From Odontocerum albicorne (taxonomy: Eukaryota; Arthropoda; Insecta; Trichoptera; Odontoceridae), in assembly GCA_949825065.1 (NCBI GenBank), contig OX463849.1, positions 6,138,001 to 6,202,000 on the forward strand: a DNA stretch of 64,000 bases, written 5' to 3'. The position numbers and the translations under genes were made by a program. Below are positions 43,187 through 53,926 of this stretch, piece by piece. The notes beneath the pieces are model-generated. The model searched no databases. It was not told the DNA's origin and saw nothing but the letters and a program-made list of their open reading frames with translations. Position 1 is the first letter of the stretch; each line of letters opens with the position of its first letter.

Positions 43187-43513
43187 TTAACACGTTGATC
43201 GCCGTGTCAGCCACCGGTGGCCGACACCGAGGTATTCCAATTGGGCCGTGTCGGCCACCGGTGGCTGACACGAAATACCTAACTTCAGAGTGTCATCCTG
43301 TCCGTCGGCCACGCGCTCTGTATTAAACTACTATTAAACTTGGCCGACACGGCCCTTCTCTATCTAACTACGATATGGCCTTAGGATATCTTCATGGTTC
43401 TAAAAGATATACTCATGAATGTGATAGGTAGGTTATATTAAATTAAAACCCTAAAAACGTAATAACATTTTTTAGACATTTTACGAAAATCCTATTGGCG
43501 ATCAATGTGTTAA
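43187..43513. mobile_element. TTAA MITE, family C, with internal GC palindromes
   Basis: 327 bp between TTAA sites (43187-43190 and 43510-43513). TIR CACGTTGATCGCC at the left and GGCGATCAATGTG at the right. Just inside the left TIR are two near-perfect palindromes centred on GCCACCGGTGGC, within GTGTC...GACAC arms, about 45 bp apart and in inverted relation. The right TTAA is shared with the adjoining family A2 element. Confidence 0.8.
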
Positions 43514-44149
43514 CCTTTCCTTCCCTGTGTTGGGTATCTTCTACACGTTGCTTCTAATAACCATCAATATCTCTATAAATATAATAAATACAAGGTTAAG
43601 ATTTTAGGTATTCCTCCATAATATATTTACGCATCGATTTAAAAAAAGAATATTAATATTAATCAGAATTTATCGACTACATCGTGGGTATTTTGTGAAG
43701 ATATCGGAAAGAAATTCGCATTTAAACGCTGTGAGTGCCTCGACATTGTGTCTTGTCGATAGGTGAATAGTATGCGGGAAGCGCGACACTATATTCGCAT
43801 CTCACTCTTGCATACTCCACTGAATTGCGAGGAGCTGAATTGTCTCAACGTCGCAAGCATAAGCGTAAGCGCCGGGGTATGCGACTGACGTTCAGCGCCA
43901 CAGTAGCTTCTAGGCTTGCAAATAGGTTAGACGTACGCCCGTTCCGTGAGCGTTGCCAGATGGTTTTTTAATGTTTTCAACAAATAAATCTCAATTATTA
44001 TAATTTTTAACTTCAATTATAATTAATTAAGGGGATTATCTATGAATGTTCTTATTTTTCCGATTTAAAATCGCTAATTTTTGATCGCGTACTCACTACC
44101 CAACACCGGAGCACGCGTTTCAATTTTAACACCGTAAGGGAAGGGTTAA
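43510..44149 (+). mobile_element. TTAA MITE, family A2
   Basis: 640 bp between TTAA sites (43510-43513 and 44146-44149). Left end CCTTTCCTTCCCTGTG, right end CCGTAAGGGAAGGG. The interior has GGTTAGACGTACGCCCGTTC. It abuts family C, using the same TTAA. Confidence 0.8.
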
Positions 44150-44896
44150 GGTAATTCACCTGAATACAGAATTTATTTCTTATCATTCAAAAACAGTTAC
44201 CCGATAAACATCTTGGAAAAACTTAATAAATATACTTTGACGTTTTCGTTTCACTTGATATATTCCTACTTATAACAAATAATCAATGGCATCTGTATTT
44301 ACCACGTATAAACCATAATTATTTATGTTTTGATCATAGCTCACTTGCACACAATCGTGTATCACATAAATCAGTTGATGTTGACGAAATTCTTTGTCTA
44401 TAAACGTAAGTGGAATACGACTGATAAGGCTAGAGTGTAATCATTGTGGGCACGCACACTATGAGTGATCTTCCAAGTGACACTTTGTCCCTTTGTCTGA
44501 TTGCTGTTACTTGCATGCACATAACAATAATACCACTATCTAATTTACATATAAACTACAATGTGACGCAATAATATATTTACAATTATAATTTTGCAAA
44601 CAATTACTAAATACTTTATCTATCGCAAACACTTTGACTCATATCAATTAACAGTGACTTATCCAACGATTTTCTAGCATGTCATGCTTAATATAAACTT
44701 CTTAATTTCAATATAATTGACATATGAGAAATTTTTTTTGGATCATCTGTATATTGTCATAAAAAATTTATATCTTAAAATTGAAGTTTATTTTTGAGTC
44801 ACAAATAAATGGCATCATCCTAGGATATTATGAGAGCAGTATTTTTTTCGATTTCCTACTAATTTTAATGAACGTCATAAAAAATACATTTATTAC
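44150..44896. other. Nothing recognised
   Basis: AT-rich sequence between a MITE and a minisatellite. Confidence 0.45.
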
Positions 44897-45892
44897 GATT
44901 TTATTTTCATTTTGTCAGTATTAACTGTAACACCTCGGTTTAATTAACATTTATTTTCATTTTGAGTGAGTATTAACTGTAACACCTCGGTTTAATTAAT
45001 ATTTATTTTCATTTTGAGTCAATATTAACTGTAACACCTCGGTTTAATTAATATTTATTTTCATTTTGAGTCAGTATTAACTGTAACACCTCGGTTTAAC
45101 TAACATTTATTTTCATTTTGAGTGAGTATTAACTGTTACACCTCGGTTTAACTAACATTTATTTTCATTTTGAGGCAGTATTAACTGTAACACCTCGGTT
45201 TAATTAACATTTATTTTCATTTTGAGTGAGTGTTAACTGTCCAGCCTCGGTTTAATTAACGTTTATTTTCATTTTGAGGCAGTATTAACTGTAACACATC
45301 GGTTTAATTAACGTTTATTTTCATTTTGAGTCAGTATTAACTGTAACACCTCGGTTTAGTTAACATTTATTTTCATTTTAAGTGAGTATTAACTGTAACA
45401 CCTCGGTTTAATTAACATTTATTTTCATTTTGAGGCAGTATTAACTGTAACACCTCGGTTTAATTAACATTTATTTTCATTTTGAGTGAGTATTAACTGT
45501 AACACCTCGGTTTAATTAACATTTATTTTCATTTTGAGTCAGTATTAAATGTAACACCTCGGTTTAATTAAATTTTATTTTCATTTTGAGTCAGTATTAA
45601 CTGTAACACCTCGGTTTAATTAACATTTATTTTCATTTTGAGGCAGTATTAACTGTAACACCTCGGTTTAATTAACATTTATTTTCATTTTGAGTGAGTA
45701 TTAACTGTAACACCTCGATTGAATTAACGTTTATTTTCATTTTGAGGCAGTATTAACTGTAACACCTCGGTTTAATTAACATTTATTTTCATTTTAAGTC
45801 AGTATTAACTGTAACACCTCGGTTTAATTAACATTTATTTTAATTTTGAGTCAGTATTAACTGTAACACCTCGGTTTAATTAACATTTATTC
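44897..45892. repeat. 52-bp minisatellite, about 19 copies
   Basis: The unit AACATTTATTTTCATTTTGA continues GTCAGTATTAACTGTAAC and ACCTCGGTTTAATT. Three diagnostic variants (GTGAG, GTCAG, GGCAG after TTTGA) are interspersed in runs, which suggests higher-order amplification. Confidence 0.95.
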
Positions 45893-46339
45893 ACGGTATT
45901 CTTGGATTTTCTCTAACTTATAATAAACGTCATTAAATTATGTTTGTTAATTTTTTATTTTTTTAGTCACTGATAACCTTATAGCCGTATTTAAATTAAC
46001 TTTAATAATAAAACAACAACTTAACATACCATGTATAACGTCGTTTAGAGAATAAATTCTCCTCAAGGGCACACAAAGGGCGACGTTATGAAAATACGTT
46101 TAATAAACATGTTTTGATAAACATCATAAAAATACATATATTGAAATCTTAATTTATTTTTGAGTCACTGATCTATCCATAATCTTAGTTTATTTGACAA
46201 TATGAAAGTTTTTTTCTAAAATCTCTGAAGATTTAAATAAACGCTATAAAAAATAATGTTTCTCAGATAAAATTTATTATTTTCATATACACATAAAAAT
46301 CAAAACACTTTTTTAATGATTTTTTTAATTTTTTTATTT
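45893..46339. other. Nothing recognised
   Basis: Includes GTCGTTTAGAGAATAAATTC then TCCTCAAGGGC (46040-46070), an inverted match to the 42897 and 34760 repeat end. Otherwise featureless. Confidence 0.4.
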
Positions 46340-46535
46340 ATTTTACCCATGCCTAGAAATATACATAATTTGCGAAAAAAAACAACAGGTAATTTAATTC
46401 GGACACACAATTTTAATGGATGTGAGTTTGTTGCCTTTCATTTGTCGTGTCCCCAGTAAACAAGGCTTTTGTCTGTATCTCACTGAGGGCAAATAAGTAT
46501 CAATGATCCCATTTCTAATAAAAATACAATGACAA
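46340..46535 (-). repeat. Retroelement 3' end, (AAAT)n-tailed family
   Basis: Matches the minus-strand copy at 58960-59080 (ATACATAATTTGCGAAAAAA, CTTTCATTTGTCGT, CCCCAGTAAACAAGGC). 5'-truncated. Confidence 0.65.
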
Positions 46536-46539
46536 TTTA

Positions 46540-48090
46540 TATAGTGCCATTCAGAGAGCAGACTCTTCTCTATGGCGCTTTGTTTCGGGACTGGAACTCA
46601 CTTTTATTGACAGATAAAAAATATTATAAAATAGATGTATAAAAAGGGAGTGTAAAGATGGGAAAATAGTGGTTGCGGTCATAAGATTAGGTGTTTCCAT
46701 TTATCTCAATATGCATATATTATATGTAAAATATATCTCTTTATCTCAATATGCATATATTATATGTAATATATATCTCTGTATCTCATCTCTGTATCTC
46801 AAATATATTATATGTAAAATATATCTCTGTATCTCAATATGCATATATTATATGTAATATATATCTCTGTATCTCATACATATCTGTATCTCAATATGCA
46901 TATGTAGGGAATACCGACGTCCCTAAATATTGTCAACATGCACGGTCAACGACCGATGAATCAACCTTTGAATATGTACAAAGATCACATACCAGAACGT
47001 CAATATTGTTTACACGCAAATAATATTTACGTCGCATTCCACGGTAGAAACAGAACGCATCGCGTTGTCTCACCGTTTCGGCAATAAATATTCTACCCAC
47101 TATATCATTGGCAACGTCTGCGACCACCTCAGCACGCACAGGAGTGAGATCAAGATATACTGCGGACGGATTCACGCACCCCGTTCTGAAATTGTATATA
47201 TACCTACTTATCGACAAATAAAGAGCACTTATTATTATTCACTTGACCATTCATCGCTGTTTACTATTTATCGATTATTCACTCTCACTTTATCGCACTC
47301 CTGAATCGACGTATTTTATTTTAAATACAAAACAAATCAAAATCATCACGACCTATCAATAAAGCAATTCCGCTAAACATATATTATATGTAAAATATAT
47401 CTCTGTATCTCAATATGCATATATTATATATAAAATACATATCTTAATCTCATCTCTGTATCTCAATATGCATATATTATATGTAATATATATCTCTGTA
47501 TCTCATATCTGTATCTCAATATGCATATATTATATGTAAAATATATCTCTGTATCTCATCTCTGTATCTCAATATGCATATATTATATGTAAAATATATC
47601 TCTGTATCTCATCTCTGTATATCAATATGCATATATCATGTGTAAAATGTATCTCTGTATCTCATGTCTGTATCTCAATATGCATATATTATATGTAAAA
47701 TATATCTCTGTATCTCATCTCTGTATATCAATATGCATATATTATATGTAAAATATATCTCTGTATCTCATCTCTGTATCTCAATATGCATATATTATAT
47801 GTAAAATATATCTCTGTATCTCATCTCTGTATCTCAATATGCATATATTATATGTAAAATATATCTCTGTATCTCATCTCTGTATATCAATATGCATATA
47901 TTATAAGTAAAAAATGTTTTGTTAAATTAAATGTATATTCATAAATTTCGAATTCAAAATCTGAAAGTTTTCAAAAACACCGATCTTAAAAATTTTCTTA
48001 ATATTTGGACTGAATCAATATTGTTTCATCTACCTGACACGTGTAATTATTTCCCATATTTTATTTGACAACTGCTGAAGAATAAATATT
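46540..48090. repeat. AT-satellite block, long copy, split by an LTR-like insertion
   Basis: Same flanks as 42125-42665. The array (about 46690-46902 and 47378-47905) consists of CTCTGTATCTCAATATGCAT plus ATATTATATGTAAAATATAT units with an optional extra CTCTGTATCTCAT block. It is several times longer than the paralog, either by expansion here or contraction there. Confidence 0.9.
46903..47377 (+). mobile_element. LTR-like repeat, copy 3, with 4-bp target duplication
   Basis: 475 bp starting TGTAGGGAATACC and ending ATTCCGCTAAA. Flanked by CATA on both sides (46899-46902 and 47378-47381); removing it restores an exact satellite unit. It contains TATATATACC near 47201 and AATAAAG at about 47217. 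It aligns with 10659-11081 along its length. Confidence 0.65.
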
Positions 48091-49380
48091 CAGTGCGATT
48101 TTTCCAAAATTATCTTAGGATTACTGTTTTTTGGTACGTTCCGTATCCAATTTTATGTATATCATTCCCACAGTGTGCCTTAGATAACATTGCTGCGAGT
48201 ACGAGTATAAGCTTCTCTCAGGTATCAATAAAATATAGTTGTTGGCAAGGCGCAGATCTTCTACCAAGGAGTTTAGAATTATCGATGATGATAAAAAATA
48301 TATATTTATCAGTATTGTTGAAAAATTAGTCTGGTAATAATTCTTGCATGCCGTGTGCGACAGTTATTGTTTATTCACATACGTTAGAATTTCCAACTCG
48401 TACTGTGGTTTGCCTAATCCAGTGGTTATAAACACTATTTTAGCCGAGGATAATATTTTCTCCCCTTCACTTTTTTCAACATATTTTAAAAAGTATTTTG
48501 TCGGCCGCTGTGCTCTTATAGTTAGTATCCATGCTAAAGAAGTGGTTGCCCCAAATTCAATTCCTGGTAGATTCACTTTCAGGCTGGTTTTACTTTAAGA
48601 ATATTTTACACCTGAATTTAAGAGTATTAATGGCGTTATTTTAAGTGGTATTGAAATATTTCAACCTGTGTTATTTCTTTAATAGGTTTAGCTAGTTATA
48701 CAATTCTTTTGAAGTGATCGCAATGGTAAAAAACAGCGCTATAACAACCAATTATCGAAAAAAACGTAAGTAACGTCCAATTGTCAGTTGTAATAGGTGC
48801 TTGCCATGCTCTATTCGTTTTTAAATGTTTTACGGGCTTAATTATATTTTCAGCTTTCGTTAGAGACCAAATTCATTAATTTTATTTGTGGTCTCTACTC
48901 GTGGAAATGAATTCCTTTTTTTTGTGGCTTTAAACCCTACTGAGAATGTCTTATATTTGTATGAGAGAACTGAAAGAACACACTGATTAAAAAACTTTTG
49001 AATGAAATTTTGAAGATATGTTTCAATCGGACGTAAAAACTTCGAGCCAACTTAATTCGTCAATTTATCTTTTTCTTATTATAGTCTTTGAACGATTTAC
49101 TTCGACGAGACTTATATTTGGATTTGTTCCAAGTTATTACAGTCCACTAAAATTACTGCGGTATTTGCACATTTATCATTTATAAATTAAGTCATTTGTA
49201 TGTTAATGTCAAGGCCTGGATTAATATTGTAGGGCTAATTTTAAGACCTGGTTTAATATTGTAGGGCTAATTTTGTAATCAATTTAGTAGTTCTGTTGGG
49301 TTAAGATTATGAACAATGGATTATGTTCGAGAATTAATGGCTTCAGCATTTTAATTGATGGATTAAATAAATATAAATAA
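48091..49380. other. Nothing convincing
   Basis: Open frames of 78 and 84 codons (48093-48329 and 48344-48598, +) show no similarity I recognise. At 49205-49275 a 33-bp block (CTGGATTAATATTGTAGGGC TAATTTT) is tandemly duplicated. Confidence 0.4.
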
Positions 49381-49520
49381 ATATTAGGTTTATTGACAGC
49401 AGCATAGTATGTACAAGATCACACCTGAATAACACTACTAAAACACATAAATTGCAGACAATACATCAGACACAGAAGCTATCAAAAGGTCTGGGCTCAT
49501 CTAATAGCATCCTCTCGGCC

Positions 49521-49571
49521 AAAATACACCCCACCAATATAGGGCGAACCTATATTGGTGGGGTGTATTTT
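49521..49571. repeat. Perfect 23-bp-arm palindrome
   Basis: The left arm AAAATACACCCCACCAATAT plus AGG (49521-49543) is perfectly complementary to 49549-49571, with a 5-base loop GCGAA. An RNA or single-stranded DNA hairpin would be very stable. Confidence 0.95.
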
Positions 49572-49604
49572 CTAATCCATATAGGATTATATTATATGGA
49601 TTAG
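49572..49604. repeat. Second adjacent palindrome, 12-bp arms
   Basis: CTAATCCATATA (49572-49583) pairs with TATATGGATTAG (49593-49604) around a 9-base loop. It begins on the base after the previous palindrome ends. Confidence 0.95.
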
Positions 49605-49614
49605 ATTACATGGA

Positions 49615-50474
49615 AGTTATCACATAATTTATTTATTTTTTCAAAACAGGCTTAGCCCAATTACTTTGAAAAATACATGACATATTAAAATAGAAGAAAA
49701 ATTACATACAAAAAAATAAAAAATTATGTAAAATAAAACATAATGTATATGCATACATACGAGTATACACACACAAACATATGATACACATATATTCACA
49801 GTCACTTAAGTACGTTGATGAGTGCTTTCTAACGCGCTCAATCTAAGAAGAAAATTTAGTTTTGCTTTTGGTGATGTGATATGAAATATGTCAATATCCG
49901 AAGCAGTCCCGTTCAGAAGAGTTAAGGCCCTTCCAACAGGCATAGCGGCTGGAAGACCCGTTCTTGCGTATGTTATTGAGAACAGTTCTTGCCGGCGCAG
50001 ACTAGTGTAATTGTTAGGAACATTTAACTCTAATCTTTGTAGTAATGCTGGACAGCTCGCAACTCCTCGAACGAGTTTGACAACGTATACCAGGAGACGT
50101 AGATCTCTTCTTACGCTCAAGGAGTTATACCCGAGCATGCCCAGCAGAAACTGAGTAGGATAAAGCCATGGATAGAAACCGAACTCTCTCATATAGAGAT
50201 ATCGTAGATATTTTTTTTGTACTTTCTCCACCATGAGGGAGTTCTGCGCCCCCACCGGGCTCCAAATGCAAGCACTGATTTCTAGTTTTCTACGGATCAA
50301 TGAATTAAACAACGTTTTGAACACCAATTGATTTTCAAACGACTTAGAGATTCTCATTACAAATACTAGAGTTTTATAAACTGAGCTAGACATAATATAT
50401 ATGTGAGGACCAAACGCGAGATTGCTGTGGAACAAGACACCCAGATATTTAATATTATATGTTATTAAAATCAA
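49615..50474 (-). pseudogene. LINE (Jockey/I-like) ORF2 C-terminus with 3' UTR
   Basis: A minus-strand open frame of 222 codons (49806-50474): KYLGVLFHSNLAFGPHI, SSVYKTLVFVMRISKSFENQ, KLEISACIWSPVGAQNSLMV, EKVQKKYLRYLYMREFGFYP, then MLGYNSLSVRRDLRLLVYVV. This is the LINE region after the RT palm, KYLGV-x-x-D-x-x-L-x-F onward. The catalytic YxDD segment lies outside, lost by 5' truncation. The 3' UTR ends near 49620 with AAAAAATAAATAAATT. No internal stop, so it is relatively young. Confidence 0.8.
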
Positions 50475-50574
50475 ATAATTTAAAGACTCAAAGTTTTAGA
50501 ATCAAATAACAAAACAATATATATTTGTTGCAACATTTAAGGCAATACGTATGATGATTATGAAATGAAATGAA

Positions 50575-50830
50575 AGAAAACAAATATTATTTTATCAAAC
50601 ACTGTTTATTCTACTTTATGTAACGGTATAACCCTATCGATTTCAAGGTGTTCACCTCATCGTCAGGCCAGCACAAACAAGACTCCTATTTGTGCTTCTC
50701 TGATGATGAGGCGAAAACCGTGAAACCGGTAGGTTTATACCGTTACATAAAATTAAATAAACAGTTTTTTCATTTGTTTTATCAAACACTGTTTATTCCA
50801 CTTTTTGTAACCGTATAACCCTGCCAGCCA
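50575..50830. repeat. Penelope-associated inverted terminal unit plus partial second
   Basis: The complete inverted unit ATCAAACACTGTTTATTCTA ... CCCTATCGATTTCAAGG ... CTCTGATGATGAGGCGAAAA ... CCGTGAAACCGGTAGG ... ATTAAATAAACAG ends at about 50770. A second unit start (TTTTATCAAACACTGTTTAT, AACCGTATAACCCTGCC) follows and breaks off at about 50827. Confidence 0.7.
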
Positions 50831-51279
50831 AAATCTACCTAGGATAGTTATTTTATTTATCAACTTTATAAAAAAGATACTAAAAGTTTACTTTTATCTT
50901 TGGCAACGACAATCACCTATATTTTGTATTGCTCGTAGCCATCTAACCAATCTGAATTAAATATTTTTTTATTAAAATCATCACTTTATGGCTCACATAT
51001 CATACACATATTTACTAAGTTGTATCGTTACATTGGCAGTTGATAACATCAGTTTTTCTTCTTTGTGGTGTATATCTTGGATATGTTGCGCTGCGTAAGT
51101 CATTTGTCTACCCAACTTTTTAGTCGACCTTCCTGGCAAGTGGTGTCGAGTGGGCATTTCTATGTATGAGATTCGTTGCCCAACCTATCCGTCACGTCAG
51201 AGACGCATTATCTATCTCCCTATTTAATCTGATCGTATCGTCTGTGTTTATGACCCTATCTTAATCATCAGGTTTTTCA
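50831..51279. other. Nothing recognised
   Basis: No feature supported. Confidence 0.4.
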
Positions 51280-51690
51280 TTAGTTCGTATCTTTCAATCG
51301 AGTCCTTCATCCCGTGTTCAATACTGACTGTCGTGTTTCTCTGCTATATCTGAAACTTGGTTCACCACCTTTTCTATTCTTCTCGGCCCTGGATCATGTT
51401 GAATACAACATTTAAAAAAGGATCCTGTCAACTCATTTATTTGATCCATCCATCTAATAGGGGATCTTTTACTTGCTCGTTTTCTCTCAACTGTCTACGT
51501 GATCACTAGTTTCTCTAGACTTGCGTTATTATTTCTAGTAAAACGTTTGGAATTTCCTGCACTTTGTCATAAAAAATCTGAAAAATTTAATTCTGGGATG
51601 ATAGATACGTTTGTGCACCTGGCGATCTACGGTATACGAGGCATCTGCTTTCAACACCACATTTCGAAGGTATTTTTCATGTTCTTTCCT
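51280..51690 (-). pseudogene. Non-LTR RT C-terminus relic
   Basis: Minus-strand frames: FEMWC, stop, KQMPRIP, IARCTNVSIIP, then ERKRASKRSPIRWMDQINEL, TGSFFKCCIQHDPG, VVNQVSDIAEKHDSQY. The order (EMWCYRRMLRI-like, RWMDQI-x-x-LTGS, and a final HDPQY-like end) matches insect endonuclease-RT proteins. Multiple stops. Confidence 0.6.
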
Positions 51691-52879
51691 TTTTCTCATC
51701 CTTCATTTTTGTATTCAATACAGCAATATTGAGAATCCTAGGGATTTCAATGGATAGATTTTGGTTCTTTTGAGCCATCATCATCTCTATCGTTCCTCAT
51801 ATTCGAGGGTCGTATTATATTGCATGTTGAAATTACGGGCTGCAATATCTACTCATATAGACACGTGTCATTAACATGACAGTTTATAAGCTTCCCCTAA
51901 TTAATTCCTTAACATGTTCACTACACCTTGCTGGTGTTCTATCTCTGCCTCTTTTCCTATCTCACTATCTATCAACACCAAAATCTCAAAGATATTTGGT
52001 CATATCTGAAAATGTATCCGAAAAACGCAGAACACTCCGACAATATATTGAAGACAATTGAACCGTCACATTCAACACTTGGAGTAGGGAGACGTTCTTT
52101 CTTCTAGTGACCCACGGGATTCTAAACATCCGACGTCAACATCACACTCAAAGAAATTGATTCTTGCACGTTCTTAGGACTTTATTGTCCATGTTTTCTG
52201 CGCCGTTTAAGAATATAGGAAATATAAGAGTTCCCACTAACTTTGTTTTAGTACGATAGGAAATACTCTAATCAGAGTTTTTTTTTACTAAAGACTGGTT
52301 AATCCATAATTTTAATGTGAATACTAATAAAAATCTTCCAGAGTGTTGCGTCATAACTCAAGATTGAAACACGTTTTCAAAAATATTCAACATATGTTCA
52401 TACATCAAAAAAATAATAAAAAAAGTTATTAATAATTATCTAGTACTTTAATCTCTATACAGATCTATCAAGTAAAAAAATCTGGATTCTGAGAATAAAT
52501 TGTCCGTGGGAACAAATAAGTAACTCTGAAAGATGGTTAACTTATCCTTGACCTTTGTGTTGGTAACGGAAGGTTTCAGATTCCATGTCCTGATGACTCT
52601 GAATTGTTTACTAGGGTTACCCAATGGTCCAGCATATGGTATCATCACATCTGCCCGAATACCACTAATTAAAGATTCGCGGTTGGGTGCGTGCTAATGT
52701 GACCTACATTCTGTCGTGCAAAATATAAACTATAATAATCCACCATCATCATCACTATATCCCTATTGGAGTAGTCACAGAAAATAGATCACTGTTTTTT
52801 ATGCTTTATTCTGTGTATCTAAAAATACGAAATCGTATATCTTGATGAAATTCAATTTTTAAAAGTTATTTCAATTCTA
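51691..52879. other. Nothing recognised
   Basis: Moderately AT-rich, no supported feature. Open frames of 60-66 codons show no similarity. Confidence 0.4.
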
Positions 52880-53330
52880 CGTATATTAAAGTGCTGATGT
52901 TCCCTCATTTATCTCATCACCATTGCGCCATTGGAATAGGCAGAGAGAATAAATCTCCACATCATTCTATTCTGGTGAACATCTTAAGCTTTTGCCACGC
53001 CCATATATCTAGTCATGAATACTCTTTTATTATAGAAATTTTTCATTCGCAATTTTAAAGGTAATTGCAACATCCCGTGAAGATAGCCTTCCTCTCCTTT
53101 TATAATCAAAATCATCACTATCGCGTCATTCTTCTATTGGGGTAGGTAAAAAAAACTGATATCCACTTTTTTTAACTTTCACTCCTATCACACCAATACA
53201 ACTCATCATGTACACTCTCTTAATATCAAACTTTTTTCTTTTCCTTTTATCAAAATTTGATTAATTTGATCATACTACGTTTTTCTAGGTCTTCTCAAAA
53301 CACTTATTGCTTGTGTACTACTCGGATGAT
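52880..53330 (-). repeat. RTE-like 3' end fragments, two partial copies
   Basis: Two successive copies of the 3'-end motif (TCATCACCATTGCGCCATTG, GGAATAGGCAGAGAGAATAA at 52915-52965; TCACTATCGCGTCATTCTTC, TATTGGGGTAGGTAAA at 53115-53150) in minus orientation. Each is followed by decayed RT-tail sequence. Confidence 0.5.
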
Positions 53331-53368
53331 CAAATTTTCGAAAAGTCTTTCATCATTACACACATATA

Positions 53369-53536
53369 CAGTACCCGGCGGTAAGTAATACACATAGTTT
53401 GTAAAGCGTTTGTATCTGTCGCACGATGCGCTAACAGTTCGGTCCGGTAACGACTGACAAATCGCGACGGAACACGTGTATGAATAACAGAGACGACGCT
53501 CTACAAACGATGTGTATTACTTACCGCCGGGTACTG
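53369..53536. mobile_element. Tc1/mariner-type MITE
   Basis: 168 bp flanked by TA (53367-53368 and 53537-53538). The TIR begins CAGTACCCGGCGGTAAGTAA and continues TACACATAGTTTGTA; the right end is its complement with a few changes (about 38 bp). It is non-coding. It lies directly beside RTE-like 3' sequence. Confidence 0.88.
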
Positions 53537-53544
53537 TACATATC

Positions 53545-53875
53545 ATCACATCATCTCCCTATCTGGGTAGGCAGAGAGGTGCTCTTTTACATTCATACAC
53601 GTCATACAATCATTATCCATCTTACTTTATATCTTTTTTCTAAATATCGTTCACTCAACCCAGTCACACTTTCCCTAGTATTTCTCTACCGCGCCTTCCG
53701 TTCTCATTTGTTTTGTCCATCTTTTTAAATCTATTCGTTTTACATGCCCAAATCGTCTCAGAGTATTCTTCTTCATTTTATTTAACAAATGAGCCTTGAT
53801 TTAATTTTCATCCTTAATCACTTTACTCCGGATTATATCATGTAATGTCACCCCATATATTCTTCTCAGTGCATG
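53545..53875 (-). pseudogene. RTE-like RT C-terminus relic
   Basis: Minus-strand frames: MHALRRIYGVTLHDIIRSKV, IKDEN, LLNKMKKNTLRRFGHVKRID, then CMNVKEHLSAYPDREM. It is the most complete copy of this family's C-terminus in the window but has stops and a deletion after KR. Confidence 0.7.
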
Positions 53876-53926
53876 TATTTCCACGCCATTTATTTGATTT
53901 ATTTTTCATTATTCGTGTTTTTAATA

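Noticed and set aside
42268..47023. Open frames with repeated MHILYVKYISVSQYAY-like peptides
   Set aside because: Translations of the AT-satellite arrays; no independent coding evidence.
53480..53728. 82-codon plus-strand frame
   Set aside because: Spans the end of a MITE and antisense RTE-like relic sequence; no similarity.
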